Assembly (NCBI GenBank): GCA_937922435.1
Contig: CAKZVT010000054.1
Coordinates: 1 to 50,287 of the forward strand
Source: an uncultured Prevotella sp.
GTDB lineage: Bacteria; Bacteroidota; Bacteroidia; Bacteroidales; Bacteroidaceae
Direction of reading: 5' to 3'
DNA length: 50,287 nucleotides
The stretch's first letter is position 1; each line of letters opens with the position of its first letter. The notes under the pieces are model-generated. The model worked only from the letters and a program-made list of their open reading frames with translations. It was not told where the DNA came from and searched no databases. The position numbers were made by a program, and so were the translations under genes. This document shows, piece by piece, positions 1-8,002 of the stretch.

Positions 1-6
1 AACCAC

Positions 7-127
7 CCTTTGTAGGGACATAATTCATTATGTCCGCACGCCGCGAAGAGGCGTATTACGCAAGCGCAACACAATAAAAACGTTCTTTCAGAACGTGCGG
101 ACATAATGAATTATGTCCCTACAAAGG
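7..127. repeat. Inverted-repeat element, copy 1 (CCTTTGTAGGGACATAAT family)
   Basis: Two arms of about 34 bp (7-40 and 94-127) are near-perfect reverse complements, starting with CCTTTGTAGGGACATAAT and ending toward the core with the TGTCCGCACG motif. The core (about 41-93) is found in inverted orientation in the copy near 13952-14153. The element lies just past the ribD stop codon, so its RNA could fold as a terminator. No coding sequence is seen inside. The copy may continue to the left of the window. Confidence 0.8.
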
Positions 128-143
128 TGTAAGTTTACATTAT

Positions 144-1124
144 CTATACAGTAAGCGTATTCACATACCACCTTATTTCATTGCCGTCATACCTGTCAAC
201 GGCAGCTTGCGCGGCAACTCCCGGCGGCAACTGAGGCGCACGCGTGCCGCCTCCCACCGTGCGCGGCGACACCTCCTCGCGTATTTCGTCCCACCATTCG
301 GGGTTCTCAAGGAAACGCCGGTGGGTCTCCGCACCACCCTCCACGATGAGGCTCTGCACGCCCTTACTATATAAATAGGTGAAGAGCTGGGGGATGACAG
401 GTTGCGAGAAGTCTGCCGAAGGGTCGAAGGGACGGCTGCGGTCGATGACTATGCGCATCGGGTCTGGGCCGCTCCAGTGGCGCACGTTCAGGCGCGGCGC
501 GTCGCGCTCCGCCGTTACACGGCCCACGAGTATTGCGTCATACTCGGCGCGGAGCTTGTGCGAAAGCATCTGCGTGAACGGCGTAGAGAGCATCACGGGC
601 TTGAAATTGTCGTCAATGAAGCCGTCGGCCGAGCGGCACCATTTGAGCAACACGTAAGGGCGATGCCTGCGGTTGAACGTCATGAAACGCTTGTTCAGCT
701 CCAGGCACTCACGTTCCAGCACGCCGACGGTCACCTCTATGCCGGCGTCGCGCAGCTTCTGCACGCCCCGTCCCTGCACCTTGGCGAACGGGTCGATACA
801 TCCTACTACAACCCTCTTCACCCCTTTTCTTATAATCAGGTCGGCGCAAGGCGGCGTTCGGCCATAGTGCGAGCACGGTTCGAGGCTGACATACACCGTA
901 GCCTGCGGCAACAGCCGTTCGTCACTGGGCTTTACCGACGCGAAGGCGTTGACCTCGGCGTGCCCCTGGCCGCACCTTACGTGGTAGCCTTCGCCTATTA
1001 TGCGCCCGTCATCGGCCACGATTACCGCGCCCACCATAGGGTTGGGGCGCGCCAAGAGCAGTCCGTTGGCCGCCAGCTGGAGGCAGCGGCGCATGTAGAA
1101 TATGTCCTTTTCAAGCTGTTCCAT
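144..1124 (-). CDS. ribD: Bifunctional riboflavin biosynthesis deaminase/reductase RibD
   Basis: A 326-residue protein with the full two-domain RibD plan. The N-terminal deaminase half has the zinc/catalytic motif GHAEVNA (His55, Glu57) and the second zinc motif EPCSHYGRTPPCA (Cys84, Cys93), as in cytidine-deaminase-like enzymes. The C-terminal half (about 150-326) matches the reductase domain, with the LIVEGGAET motif. In the pathway the two activities deaminate and then reduce the pyrimidine intermediate derived from GTP, in the cytoplasm. The start at MEQLEKDIF fits the family length, and the frame upstream is AT-rich intergenic sequence. It stands alone here, divergent from the SPFH gene. 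The long overlapping frame on the other strand (402-1151) is a shadow. Confidence 0.95.
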   Translation of the reverse strand: MEQLEKDIFYMRRCLQLAANGLLLARPNPMVGAVIVADDGRIIGEGYHVRCGQGHAEVNAFASVKPSDERLLPQATVYVSLEPCSHYGRTPPCADLIIRKGVKRVVVGCIDPFAKVQGRGVQKLRDAGIEVTVGVLERECLELNKRFMTFNRRHRPYVLLKWCRSADGFIDDNFKPVMLSTPFTQMLSHKLRAEYDAILVGRVTAERDAPRLNVRHWSGPDPMRIVIDRSRPFDPSADFSQPVIPQLFTYLYSKGVQSLIVEGGAETHRRFLENPEWWDEIREEVSPRTVGGGTRAPQLPPGVAAQAAVDRYDGNEIRWYVNTLTV

Positions 1125-1246
1125 AATGCAAAATTAATGAATAATGAATAATGAATAATGAACAATGAATAATTTTAATGCAGGCTGGAAGCGTTAAATT
1201 TTCACAAAACAAGGCGGCAGACGGAACAACGTATGTAATTACTGAT

Positions 1247-1254
1247 TATCTTTG
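1247..1254 (+). promoter_or_regulatory. Candidate -7 box for the SPFH gene
   Basis: TATCTTTG fits the Bacteroidetes -7 consensus TAnnTTTG and lies 45 bp before the SPFH start codon. No convincing TTTG -33 box was found at 17-21 bp upstream, so this is a partial match. Confidence 0.5.
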
Positions 1255-1298
1255 CAATATCAAAATGATATCATAAAGAGTATAAATCAAAACATAAA

Positions 1299-2276
1299 AT
1301 GATTATGGAAAACCAGGAATTTGCATTTGCAGGCAAGACGCTCAACGGCATTGCCATGCTCATCTTCAACCTACTTGTCTACGTCATCGGCATCGGTCTC
1401 ATCGTGCTGGCCTGCACATCGCTCGGCGGCAACGCCGCGGCTGCGGCCGGAGTGGGCGGCGCGCTGGTGGTAATAGCCAACCTCTTCGTAAGCGGCGGCT
1501 TCGTGCTTGTAGAGCCGGGCGAGGCGCGCGTGATGATGTTCTTCGGCAAGTACCGCGGCACTTTTACACGCGCGGGGTACTTCTGGGTGCATCCTTTCAT
1601 CACGGCCAAGAAGCTGTCGCTGCGTGCACGCAACCTTGACGCAGAGCCTATCAAGGTGAACGACAAGACGGGCAACCCCGTAATGATAGGCATGGTGCTC
1701 GTGTGGAAGTTGAAGGACACGTACAAGGCGATGTTTGAAATCGACTCGCAGACCATGGCGGAGTCAAAGGCGGCCACCGACGCGGCTGCTGCCGGGGCCA
1801 AGACGGCCAACATAATGAACGCCTTTGAGAAGTTTGTGCGCATACAGTCGGAGGCCGCCCTGCGCCAGGTGGCAGGCCAGTACGCTTACGACGACGGCGA
1901 GATGGAAGGGCAGGAGCTGACCCTGCGCGACGGCAGCGACGAAATAAACAAGGAGCTTGAGGCCAAAATCGACGAGCGTCTAACGATGGCCGGCATCGAG
2001 GTTATCGAGGCTCGCATCAACTATTTGGCCTATGCGCCCGAGATTGCGGCCGTGATGCTGCGCCGCCAACAGGCCACGGCAATCATCGCCGCGCGCGAGA
2101 AAATCGTAGAGGGAGCGGTATCTATGGTTAAGATGGCTCTCGACAAGCTCTCCGCCGAGGAAATAGTAGAGCTTGACGAGGAGAAGAAAGCGGCAATGGT
2201 AAGCAACCTCCTCGTCGTTCTCTGCGGCGACGACACGGCGCAGCCGGTAATCAACACGGGTACAATATACCAGTAA
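1299..2276 (+). CDS. SPFH/band-7 domain membrane protein
   Basis: A 325-residue protein. Two hydrophobic segments near the N-terminus (about 18-40 and 48-70) are followed by an SPFH/prohibitin-type domain that opens with FVLVEPGEARVMMFFGKYRG and continues to about residue 270. The segment after about 140 is rich in Ala, Glu and Lys and probably helical, as in stomatin/flotillin-like proteins that oligomerise on membranes. The ATG at 1299 is followed by a second in-frame ATG at 1305; either could be used. It heads a plus-strand group with two small membrane proteins and an Arc-like protein, an arrangement suggesting a membrane-scaffold module. The specific role is not known from the sequence. 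Confidence 0.85.
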   Translation: MIMENQEFAFAGKTLNGIAMLIFNLLVYVIGIGLIVLACTSLGGNAAAAAGVGGALVVIANLFVSGGFVLVEPGEARVMMFFGKYRGTFTRAGYFWVHPFITAKKLSLRARNLDAEPIKVNDKTGNPVMIGMVLVWKLKDTYKAMFEIDSQTMAESKAATDAAAAGAKTANIMNAFEKFVRIQSEAALRQVAGQYAYDDGEMEGQELTLRDGSDEINKELEAKIDERLTMAGIEVIEARINYLAYAPEIAAVMLRRQQATAIIAAREKIVEGAVSMVKMALDKLSAEEIVELDEEKKAAMVSNLLVVLCGDDTAQPVINTGTIYQ

Positions 2277-2556
2277 GTAAGTGAAGAGTGAAGAACGAAG
2301 GACGAAGAATTAAATACTGTTTCCCATTCATCCCAGCTCTCCCAGTCCTCCCAGTGCTCCCGGCCCGTTCTCTAAAAGGCCGCCTTTCAGGCGGCAAAAG
2401 ACGGCCTTTTACAGCCTGAAAGACCACCTTTTAGAGGCTAAAAGACGGCCTTTTGCAAGACGATTGGTAAATGCTTGATATTCAACTATTTACAACACGC
2501 CTTACGGCGTATGCCTGATTATGCATTATGAATTGTGCATTATGAATTGAAACAAC
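2277..2556. repeat. Intergenic repeat block with a 22-bp-period palindrome array
   Basis: No gene is seen. In order it holds a GTGAAGAGTGAAGAA-type stretch (2280-2300), CTCCCAG decamer repeats (2334-2361), and four units of a 22-bp-period quasi-palindrome (about 2373-2459; units of the form AAAAGGCCGTCTTTT with alternating orientation of the centre). The last part has a duplicated TGCATTATGAATTG (about 2522-2549). The same repeat types recur throughout the window. Confidence 0.85.
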
Positions 2557-3078
2557 ATGTTCGGAATAAAAAGAAAACAACGCAAACTGGCTTATTACAA
2601 GACCTCGCCACGGCGCGTAGGCATGGTCTACGTATTCACGGGCGTACCGCTGCTCGCCCTGCACGTGCTCAACGCCGAGCTTACCGGCGCGTGGGACAGG
2701 TGGGGAACGTGGCTTACCGTAGTAATTCTCGGCGCAATCGTAATACGCAACGCTTACCTGTGGCTGTTCAGGCGCAAGCCGTTTGAGAACAACGTTGTGC
2801 TCGGCACGCTCTCGCACCGCCTCTACCTGCGCTACGGCAAGCTGTGGCTCGTCGGCGCACTGGTTGCCGCAGTTGTTGGCTACCCTGCGTTGCTGACGTT
2901 CCTGGAACTGCTTGACAGCGGCTTCAAGGCATTGGATTTCAACGAATGGGCTTATGACATGGTTGCCTATTCATGGCTCTTGATGATGTTTGTGTTTGAT
3001 GTCCTGACAACGTACATCGACCTGCAAGGCTACTACCGCTCGCAGGAAAACACACGCGAATACATCGACTGGTATTGA
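2557..3078 (+). CDS. Polytopic membrane protein, paralogue of the next gene
   Basis: A 173-residue protein of unknown function with about four hydrophobic segments (near residues 22-40, 50-68, 95-118 and 135-155). Shared with the next gene are FRRKP followed by VxLGxxxHRLxLR, an aromatic helix region, and a C-terminal YYRSxE motif close to the end. The two genes therefore look like a diverged tandem duplication. The start ATG lies right after a repeat block, with no strong Shine-Dalgarno sequence, as is normal in Bacteroidetes. It lies between the SPFH gene and the Arc-like gene, so a link to the SPFH complex is possible but not shown. Confidence 0.75.
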   Translation: MFGIKRKQRKLAYYKTSPRRVGMVYVFTGVPLLALHVLNAELTGAWDRWGTWLTVVILGAIVIRNAYLWLFRRKPFENNVVLGTLSHRLYLRYGKLWLVGALVAAVVGYPALLTFLELLDSGFKALDFNEWAYDMVAYSWLLMMFVFDVLTTYIDLQGYYRSQENTREYIDWY

Positions 3079-3100
3079 AAAGACATAAAAACAAGTGGCA

Positions 3101-3643
3101 ATGGGATTTTTCAAAAGATACGCAAGCAGCATCAACGTTGTGAAATACACGTGCAGCCCAGTGCTTGAGGGCTGGCTTGTCATCGGCATAGGCACAGTGT
3201 TCGCCTTGATATTCATCGTCGCTGGCATAATCAAGGGGCCATCCGACCCTGTGTTTATATGGATGCCGGCACTGTTTCTTGGCGGCGGCTTCGCCTTTGG
3301 AATCTATTACGTCAAGTTCCGCCGCAAGCCGTTGAAGCGCGAGGTGACGCTCGGCGGATGGTATCACCGCCTGTGGTTGAGGAGCAAGTGGCGGTTCATC
3401 ATAACAGGACTGGCTATAAGCCTCGTGTCAGCCACAATCGGATGGTCGGTCTGCGAACTCATATTCGAGGGCTACAGCGCGTTCGCCAAGGACTTTGCAG
3501 ACTGGCTGCGCGGCTGGTTCATATTGCTAATCGCGCTCATAATCGGAGTCATGCGCCAGTACATCGCGTTCTACCAGTATTACCGTTCGCCCGAATACCG
3601 CCGGTCGCTGACCAAGAATAACGACAATGCAACGCATGTATGA
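3101..3643 (+). CDS. Polytopic membrane protein, paralogue of the preceding gene
   Basis: A 180-residue protein with about four predicted membrane segments (near residues 24-44, 55-72, 98-118 and 143-162). It shares the blocks FRRKP, VTLGGWYHRLWLR and YQYYRSPEYR with its neighbour at similar spacing. A GTG six bases upstream is in frame, but the ATG at 3101 gives the more usual start. The gap to the preceding stop is only 22 bp, so cotranscription is likely. I do not recognise a named family. The high Arg/Lys content next to the membrane segments suggests loops facing the cytoplasm. Confidence 0.75.
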   Translation: MGFFKRYASSINVVKYTCSPVLEGWLVIGIGTVFALIFIVAGIIKGPSDPVFIWMPALFLGGGFAFGIYYVKFRRKPLKREVTLGGWYHRLWLRSKWRFIITGLAISLVSATIGWSVCELIFEGYSAFAKDFADWLRGWFILLIALIIGVMRQYIAFYQYYRSPEYRRSLTKNNDNATHV

Positions 3644-3689
3644 CTTGCCAGCTTGCCACCCGTAACTTGTCAACTTGTCTGCTTTTGAA

Positions 3690-3893
3690 ATGAAAAAGGA
3701 GAATAAACAAAAGAGCTTCATCCTGCGCATGGACGAGGACATGATGGCCGCCGTGGAGAAATGGGCGGCCGACGAGTTCCGTTCAGTCAACGGACAGTTG
3801 CAATGGCTCATAGCGGAAGCCCTGCGGAAGCATGGCCGGATGCCGAAGAAACGCCGCCCCGCGGAGGACGGCGGAAAGGAGGACGGCCAATGA
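3690..3893 (+). CDS. Small Arc-like (ribbon-helix-helix) protein
   Basis: A 67-residue protein. KSFILRMDEDMMAAVEKWAA followed by RSVNGQLQWLIAEALRKHG fits the ribbon-helix-helix fold of Arc/MetJ-type DNA-binding proteins: a short strand and two helices. The C-terminal tail is basic then acidic. The start chosen is the ATG at 3690; a TTG five codons upstream is in frame but poorer. Its stop overlaps the prmC start in an ATGA arrangement, which suggests coupled translation. In other Bacteroidetes, Arc-like proteins often follow SPFH genes, which supports grouping it with the upstream membrane genes. Confidence 0.75.
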   Translation: MKKENKQKSFILRMDEDMMAAVEKWAADEFRSVNGQLQWLIAEALRKHGRMPKKRRPAEDGGKEDGQ

Positions 3894-4726
3894 CTTACCG
3901 CGAACTGTGGCACCGCCTCGTGCCTCTTTACGGCAAAGGGGAGGCGCGCGCCGTGACAGACTATGTGCTCGACGTGTACTTCGGACTGTCGAAGGCCGAC
4001 GTTATGTGCGGTGCGGTGGAGGATATGGTGGCCGAGAAGCAGGCCGAACTCGACCGCCTGTTCAGCCGTCTGCTGCAAGGCGAGCCGGTGCAGTACGTCG
4101 TAGGGCGCGCCGAATTTGGCGGTCGGTGGTTCTTTGTGCGCTCGGGCGTACTCATACCACGGCCCGAGACGGAGGAACTTTGCGCCCTCGTAGCGTCAGA
4201 ATGGAAAGAAAAGAAGGATGCAAAGGTGCTCGACGTAGGTACGGGCAGCGGCTGTATAGCCGTAACCCTTGCGCTCGACATGCCCCAAAGCCGCGTCACC
4301 GCGTGGGACATTTCAGGCGACGCGCTCGCCGTAGCGCAGGCCAACGCCCGGAGGCTCGGCGCAGACGTGACGCTCGAACGCCGCGACGCGCTCGCCTTGC
4401 AGCCACAAGGCGAGCAGTGGGACGTCATCGTATCGAACCCTCCTTATATATGTAATAAAGAAAAAAAAGACATGGCCGCCAACGTGATCGACCACGAGCC
4501 GCACTCCGCCCTGTTCGTCCCTGATGAAGAGCCGCTGCTCTTCTACACCGCAATCACGCGCTACGCGCACTCCACCCTGTGGCCAGGCGGTGCGCTGTAC
4601 TTCGAGCTTAATCCCCTGTATGCTGACCTGACGGCCGACATGGCGCGGCAAACGGGCTTCACGGAAGTGACAGTAATCGACGACATGTACGGCAAGAAGA
4701 GGATGATGAAGGCGGTTGTTAAGTGA
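3890..4726 (+). CDS. prmC: Release factor glutamine methyltransferase PrmC (HemK)
   Basis: A 278-residue protein. The SAM-binding loop DVGTGSGC is at about 115-122 and the catalytic NPPY motif is at 183-186, preceded by an N-terminal helical domain containing GEPVQYVVG, all diagnostic of PrmC. The family methylates the glutamine of the GGQ loop of peptide release factors. The start at MTYRELWHR is fixed by an AGGAGG sequence (3877-3882) seven bases upstream and by the 4-bp overlap with the Arc-like gene. Longer in-frame extensions upstream lie inside that gene and are not used. RecX follows after a 94-bp repeat-filled gap. Confidence 0.95.
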   Translation: MTYRELWHRLVPLYGKGEARAVTDYVLDVYFGLSKADVMCGAVEDMVAEKQAELDRLFSRLLQGEPVQYVVGRAEFGGRWFFVRSGVLIPRPETEELCALVASEWKEKKDAKVLDVGTGSGCIAVTLALDMPQSRVTAWDISGDALAVAQANARRLGADVTLERRDALALQPQGEQWDVIVSNPPYICNKEKKDMAANVIDHEPHSALFVPDEEPLLFYTAITRYAHSTLWPGGALYFELNPLYADLTADMARQTGFTEVTVIDDMYGKKRMMKAVVK

Positions 4727-4820
4727 AGAGTTAAGAGTTAAGAATTTATTACCTTTTTCACATTGCCCAACAACTCCCAGTCCTCCCAGCACTCCCAGTC
4801 CACCAATAAAAATATTACCA

Positions 4821-5276
4821 ATGAAAAAAGAATTGACCGAAGAACAACTGTTCAGCCGCCTCTCCGCGCTCTGCGCCAAGGCCGAACACTGCCGCCAGGA
4901 GATGGCCGCGAAGATGCGCACATGGCAAGTGCCGGACGACGTGCAGCAGCGTGTCATCGGGCGTTTGGTTAAGGAACGCTACATCGACGACGAGCGTTAC
5001 GCCCGCGCCTTCGTGCACGACAAGGTGCGTTATGCCAAGTGGGGGCGGCGCAAAATCGAGCAGGCACTCTACATGAAGCGCATTCCCGACGACGCCATAG
5101 CCGCCGCTCTTGACGAGGTTGACCAGTCGGAATACGTCGAAATACTGCGCCCAATGCTGCAAGCGAAGGCCAAAAGCATCAAGGCCGACAGCCCTTACGA
5201 GCTTGAAATGAAGCTGATGCGCTTCGCCGCAGGCCGCGGTTTCAGCGTGGAAGAGGCTAAGGCGGCCATGCGTTGA
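4821..5276 (+). CDS. recX: Regulatory protein RecX
   Basis: A 151-residue protein with the tandem three-helix repeats of RecX: an N-terminal AEHCRQEM segment, then VIGRLVKERYIDDERYARAFVHDK, followed by KWGRRKIEQALYMKRI, and a C-terminal repeat ending near the last residue. RecX family members bind RecA filaments and modulate recombination. The start is the ATG at 4821. The frame is open further upstream, but that part translates intergenic repeats (4724-4800: GTGAAGAGTTAAGAGTTAAG and CTCCCAG repeats), so it is rejected. RecA is not in this window. Confidence 0.92.
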   Translation: MKKELTEEQLFSRLSALCAKAEHCRQEMAAKMRTWQVPDDVQQRVIGRLVKERYIDDERYARAFVHDKVRYAKWGRRKIEQALYMKRIPDDAIAAALDEVDQSEYVEILRPMLQAKAKSIKADSPYELEMKLMRFAAGRGFSVEEAKAAMR

Positions 5277-5336
5277 CGCACATACATCTTGCAATTGACG
5301 GTCTTTCGCCTTGTAAAAGGCCGTCAATCGCGAGCT

Positions 5337-5373
5337 AAAAGGCCGTGTTTTGCATTGCAAAACACGGCCTTTT
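5337..5373 (+). terminator. Likely terminator after recX, built from palindrome-array units
   Basis: A 17-bp perfect stem (5337-5353 with 5357-5373) with a 3-base loop lies 60 bp after recX and ends in TTTTG. It is also the last two units of a 22-bp-period palindrome array that begins near 5314, so this member of the repeat family may double as a terminator. Confidence 0.6.
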
Positions 5374-5450
5374 GTAATACCATTTATAAACCGTTGATTG
5401 TCAACAAGTTACAAAACGGCAAAAGACTGATTATGACTTGTTAAACGCCA

Positions 5451-5711
5451 CATCCTTTGTAGGGGCATAATTTAACGCAGTTCGGCATAAGGATGCCGTG
5501 ATTGTAATATCGCTTCAAGCGGCGGTTGCATTTTGTCATTCCGCGCTCCGACGCGGAATCCAGTGTAAACGGCCTTGTTTTTGCCTTGTTTGTGTACTGG
5601 ATTCCGCGTCGGAGCGCGGAATGACAAAATGCCACTGACCGCTTGGACAATGCTTATAGCAGTAATAGTTTTATACCGAACTTACGTTAAATTATGTCCC
5701 TACAAAGGATG
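5451..5711. repeat. Inverted-repeat element, copy 2, with a nested palindrome
   Basis: The outer ends read CATCCTTTGTAGGGGCATAA (from 5451) and the complementary TTATGTCCCTACAAAGGATG (to 5711), the same termini as the copies at 7 and 13952. The core differs: it carries a second long palindrome (5529-5564 with 5596-5631) containing TCATTCCGCGCTCCGACGCG. This looks like one mobile or amplified repeat nested in another. No coding sequence is supported. Together with 5277-5450 (palindrome units and unremarkable AT-rich sequence) it fills the gap between recX and ccsBA. Confidence 0.8.
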
Positions 5712-5737
5712 TCTGCGTATATCGGCTCACACAAAAA

Positions 5738-7999
5738 TCACGCATACGAGTGCATTCCCCCGAGGTAATAGTTCACGCCGAAGTATGTCATCACGATGGT
5801 TAGGAACGCCAAGGCCATGAACGCATGGTAGCCTAAGGGACGGTGGAGGAAGGGCAACGACGAGTCGTGCGCTGCCACGGCGTAGACCATCAAGGTAATA
5901 AGCCCCCACACTTCCTTGGCGTCCCAGTTCCAGTAAGCACCCCAGGACACGTTGGCCCATACAGCGCCGACGAAGATGCCGATGCCGAGCAGCGCGAGCG
6001 CCGGATAGAGCATGAGGCGCGAAAGCAGTGCAAGCCGCTCGGTCTGGTCGGCCAGTCCCGTGGCGTTGCGCCCACGGAAGAGGCGCAGCAGCAATGCCGT
6101 GACGGCGCAGAGGAAAGTGAGCGAGAGCAGCGCGAAGGCCGCCATGATGACCGATACGTGCAGGGAGAGCAGCGGAGAGTTGAGCACCGGCATGAGATGT
6201 GAGATTTGTGGGTCCATCGAACTGATGTGTGACACCAGGAGGAAGAAGCCCGACAGCAGCAGGCCGAACGGCAAGGCGATGCGGAAACGGCGCACTACGG
6301 CAAGCGCAACGAGCATCACGAGCCACGCCAGCAGCAGCATCGTCTCGTAGCCGTTGCCCATTGGCACGCGCCCCGAGACCACCCATCGCAAGGCGAGACA
6401 CAGCGTAAGGGCGAGCAGCGAAAGGCCGCCAAGCGCGGCACCAGCGGCATAAACCGCCTTCATAATCCTCCCAACTCTCCCAAACCGCCCAGTTCTCCCA
6501 GCCTTCCCAAGCATCTTCACCATGACAACCACCATCAACACAACGCCCAGCGCAAGGTTGACCATAAACAATATCGTGGCGAACGGTACGGCGTTCAGCG
6601 TCCTCTCGGCCTTCACCTGCGCGTCAGACGGCAGCGAAGAGCCTGCGTTTTTCTCCTGATATGCAAGCATCTTGCCGAGTATCAGGTCAACGTTGGCCGT
6701 GCGCCCGGCATGCACTTCCTCGTTGAGCAGCGAGAACACGTTGACTATGTAGGCACGCTCCGCGTCGCCTACGAGCGTGTCGGCGATGTTGTCTGTCGGT
6801 GCGTACCACTGCGTTATGCCGCCGCGCGTAACGGGAAAGAGCTTGAGCAGCCCTCCGCGGCGCAGCTGCATGAGCATCATCAGGCGGTCGTCCACCTCGG
6901 CGGCCTGCCTGTGCAGCTTGTCCGTTTGCCCCTGGTAATACTCGCGGACGTAAGGGCCGAGGATGTAGCCGCCCATCAACGGGTTGAAGAAAGTGTTGAC
7001 CGTGCACCGCGCAGGCAGCTGGAGCGCGTCGCGCAAAGCACCTCGCTTCACCTTGAACAGCGGCTCGGCACTCCACTCGTCGCCGTAGAATATGAAGCCG
7101 GTAAGCACCTGCTCGGCCGTCATTCCATTGTAGCTTGACGCTCCGGTCAGCTTTTTTGTGAAGTCAACGGCGAACGTCTGCACAGGGCACACGCGCCCGT
7201 TGTACACCATAAAGAGCCTTCCGAACTTGTCGGCGGTCTCCCTTGGCAGCGCGTTCAACGCCTCGGCGTTTACTGAAAAACATACAAAGAGCGCGGCACA
7301 GAGCGCCCCTTTCTGCAAAAGAGGACTGCGCAGCAGGCGGCGGAAACGGCCTTTCGGGTCGAAGAGCATCCACACGAGCGCGGCGAACAGCAGCGCGTAG
7401 CCTGCGTAAGTGACTGGTATGCCCCACGGGTCGCAGTTCACCGCGAGCACGCTGCCCAGTCCGTCGCGGTCGTAGGAAGCCTGGTAGAAGCGCAGCGGGC
7501 CGTGCTCATAGATTTTGTTCATCGACACCTCGGCTTGCGTCTCGCGGCCTTCGCCGCTCACGGTGAAGCGCGACGTGTAGTCGGCCTCGGCCTGCGTGCC
7601 TTCGTGATAACTTACGATGAACGTGTCGAGGCGCATCGTGAAGGGCAGCTTCTCTTCGTTTACGTTGCCTTTCCTGTCAAGTTTATAGTATGTGTCAACG
7701 GCCAGTCCGCTCCTCAGGTGCACCCGTCCGCGCCACGCCGAGACGTGTGTGAGCAACGCACCGGCCAAGATTAGCAGTAGCGCAAGGTGCAGGGCGAGCG
7801 TGGAAAGACGGCGCACGCGGCGGCGCACTATGTACATCACGGCGGCGACGGCCAGCAAAGCCCACAACGCCGTGAACCACCACGAACCGTAAACGGCCGT
7901 ATGCACGAAGTCGGTGCCGCGGCTTTTCTCGATGAAAGTGGCAGCGCCCATGGTGATGATTACCAGTGCATATAGGGTGAAAACCAAATACCTAATCAT
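5738..7999 (-). CDS. ccsA: Fused cytochrome c synthase CcsBA (ResB-ResC type)
   Basis: A 753-residue membrane protein combining a ResB/CcsB-like N-terminal half (membrane segments near 5-25, 45-65 and 78-98, then a large periplasmic domain) and a CcsA/ResC-like C-terminal half. The CcsA half has a heme-handling region with MGNGYETMLLLAW and the typical C-terminal WGAYWNWDAKEVWG. The family carries heme across the inner membrane and attaches it to CXXCH motifs. The start MIRYLVF at 7999 is preferred; an in-frame ATG at 8053 would add 18 residues that simply translate an intergenic repeat. Residues about 497-512 (Gly/Arg-rich) are encoded by a CTCCCAG-type repeat. The nearby di-heme oxidoreductase is a likely client. 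Confidence 0.9.
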   Translation of the reverse strand: MIRYLVFTLYALVIITMGAATFIEKSRGTDFVHTAVYGSWWFTALWALLAVAAVMYIVRRRVRRLSTLALHLALLLILAGALLTHVSAWRGRVHLRSGLAVDTYYKLDRKGNVNEEKLPFTMRLDTFIVSYHEGTQAEADYTSRFTVSGEGRETQAEVSMNKIYEHGPLRFYQASYDRDGLGSVLAVNCDPWGIPVTYAGYALLFAALVWMLFDPKGRFRRLLRSPLLQKGALCAALFVCFSVNAEALNALPRETADKFGRLFMVYNGRVCPVQTFAVDFTKKLTGASSYNGMTAEQVLTGFIFYGDEWSAEPLFKVKRGALRDALQLPARCTVNTFFNPLMGGYILGPYVREYYQGQTDKLHRQAAEVDDRLMMLMQLRRGGLLKLFPVTRGGITQWYAPTDNIADTLVGDAERAYIVNVFSLLNEEVHAGRTANVDLILGKMLAYQEKNAGSSLPSDAQVKAERTLNAVPFATILFMVNLALGVVLMVVVMVKMLGKAGRTGRFGRVGRIMKAVYAAGAALGGLSLLALTLCLALRWVVSGRVPMGNGYETMLLLAWLVMLVALAVVRRFRIALPFGLLLSGFFLLVSHISSMDPQISHLMPVLNSPLLSLHVSVIMAAFALLSLTFLCAVTALLLRLFRGRNATGLADQTERLALLSRLMLYPALALLGIGIFVGAVWANVSWGAYWNWDAKEVWGLITLMVYAVAAHDSSLPFLHRPLGYHAFMALAFLTIVMTYFGVNYYLGGMHSYA

Positions 8000-8002
8000 C
8001 CT

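Noticed and set aside
402..1151. A 249-codon plus-strand frame opposite ribD.
   Set aside because: It overlaps ribD on the other strand over its whole length and has no recognisable domain; it is a shadow frame caused by GC-rich codon use.
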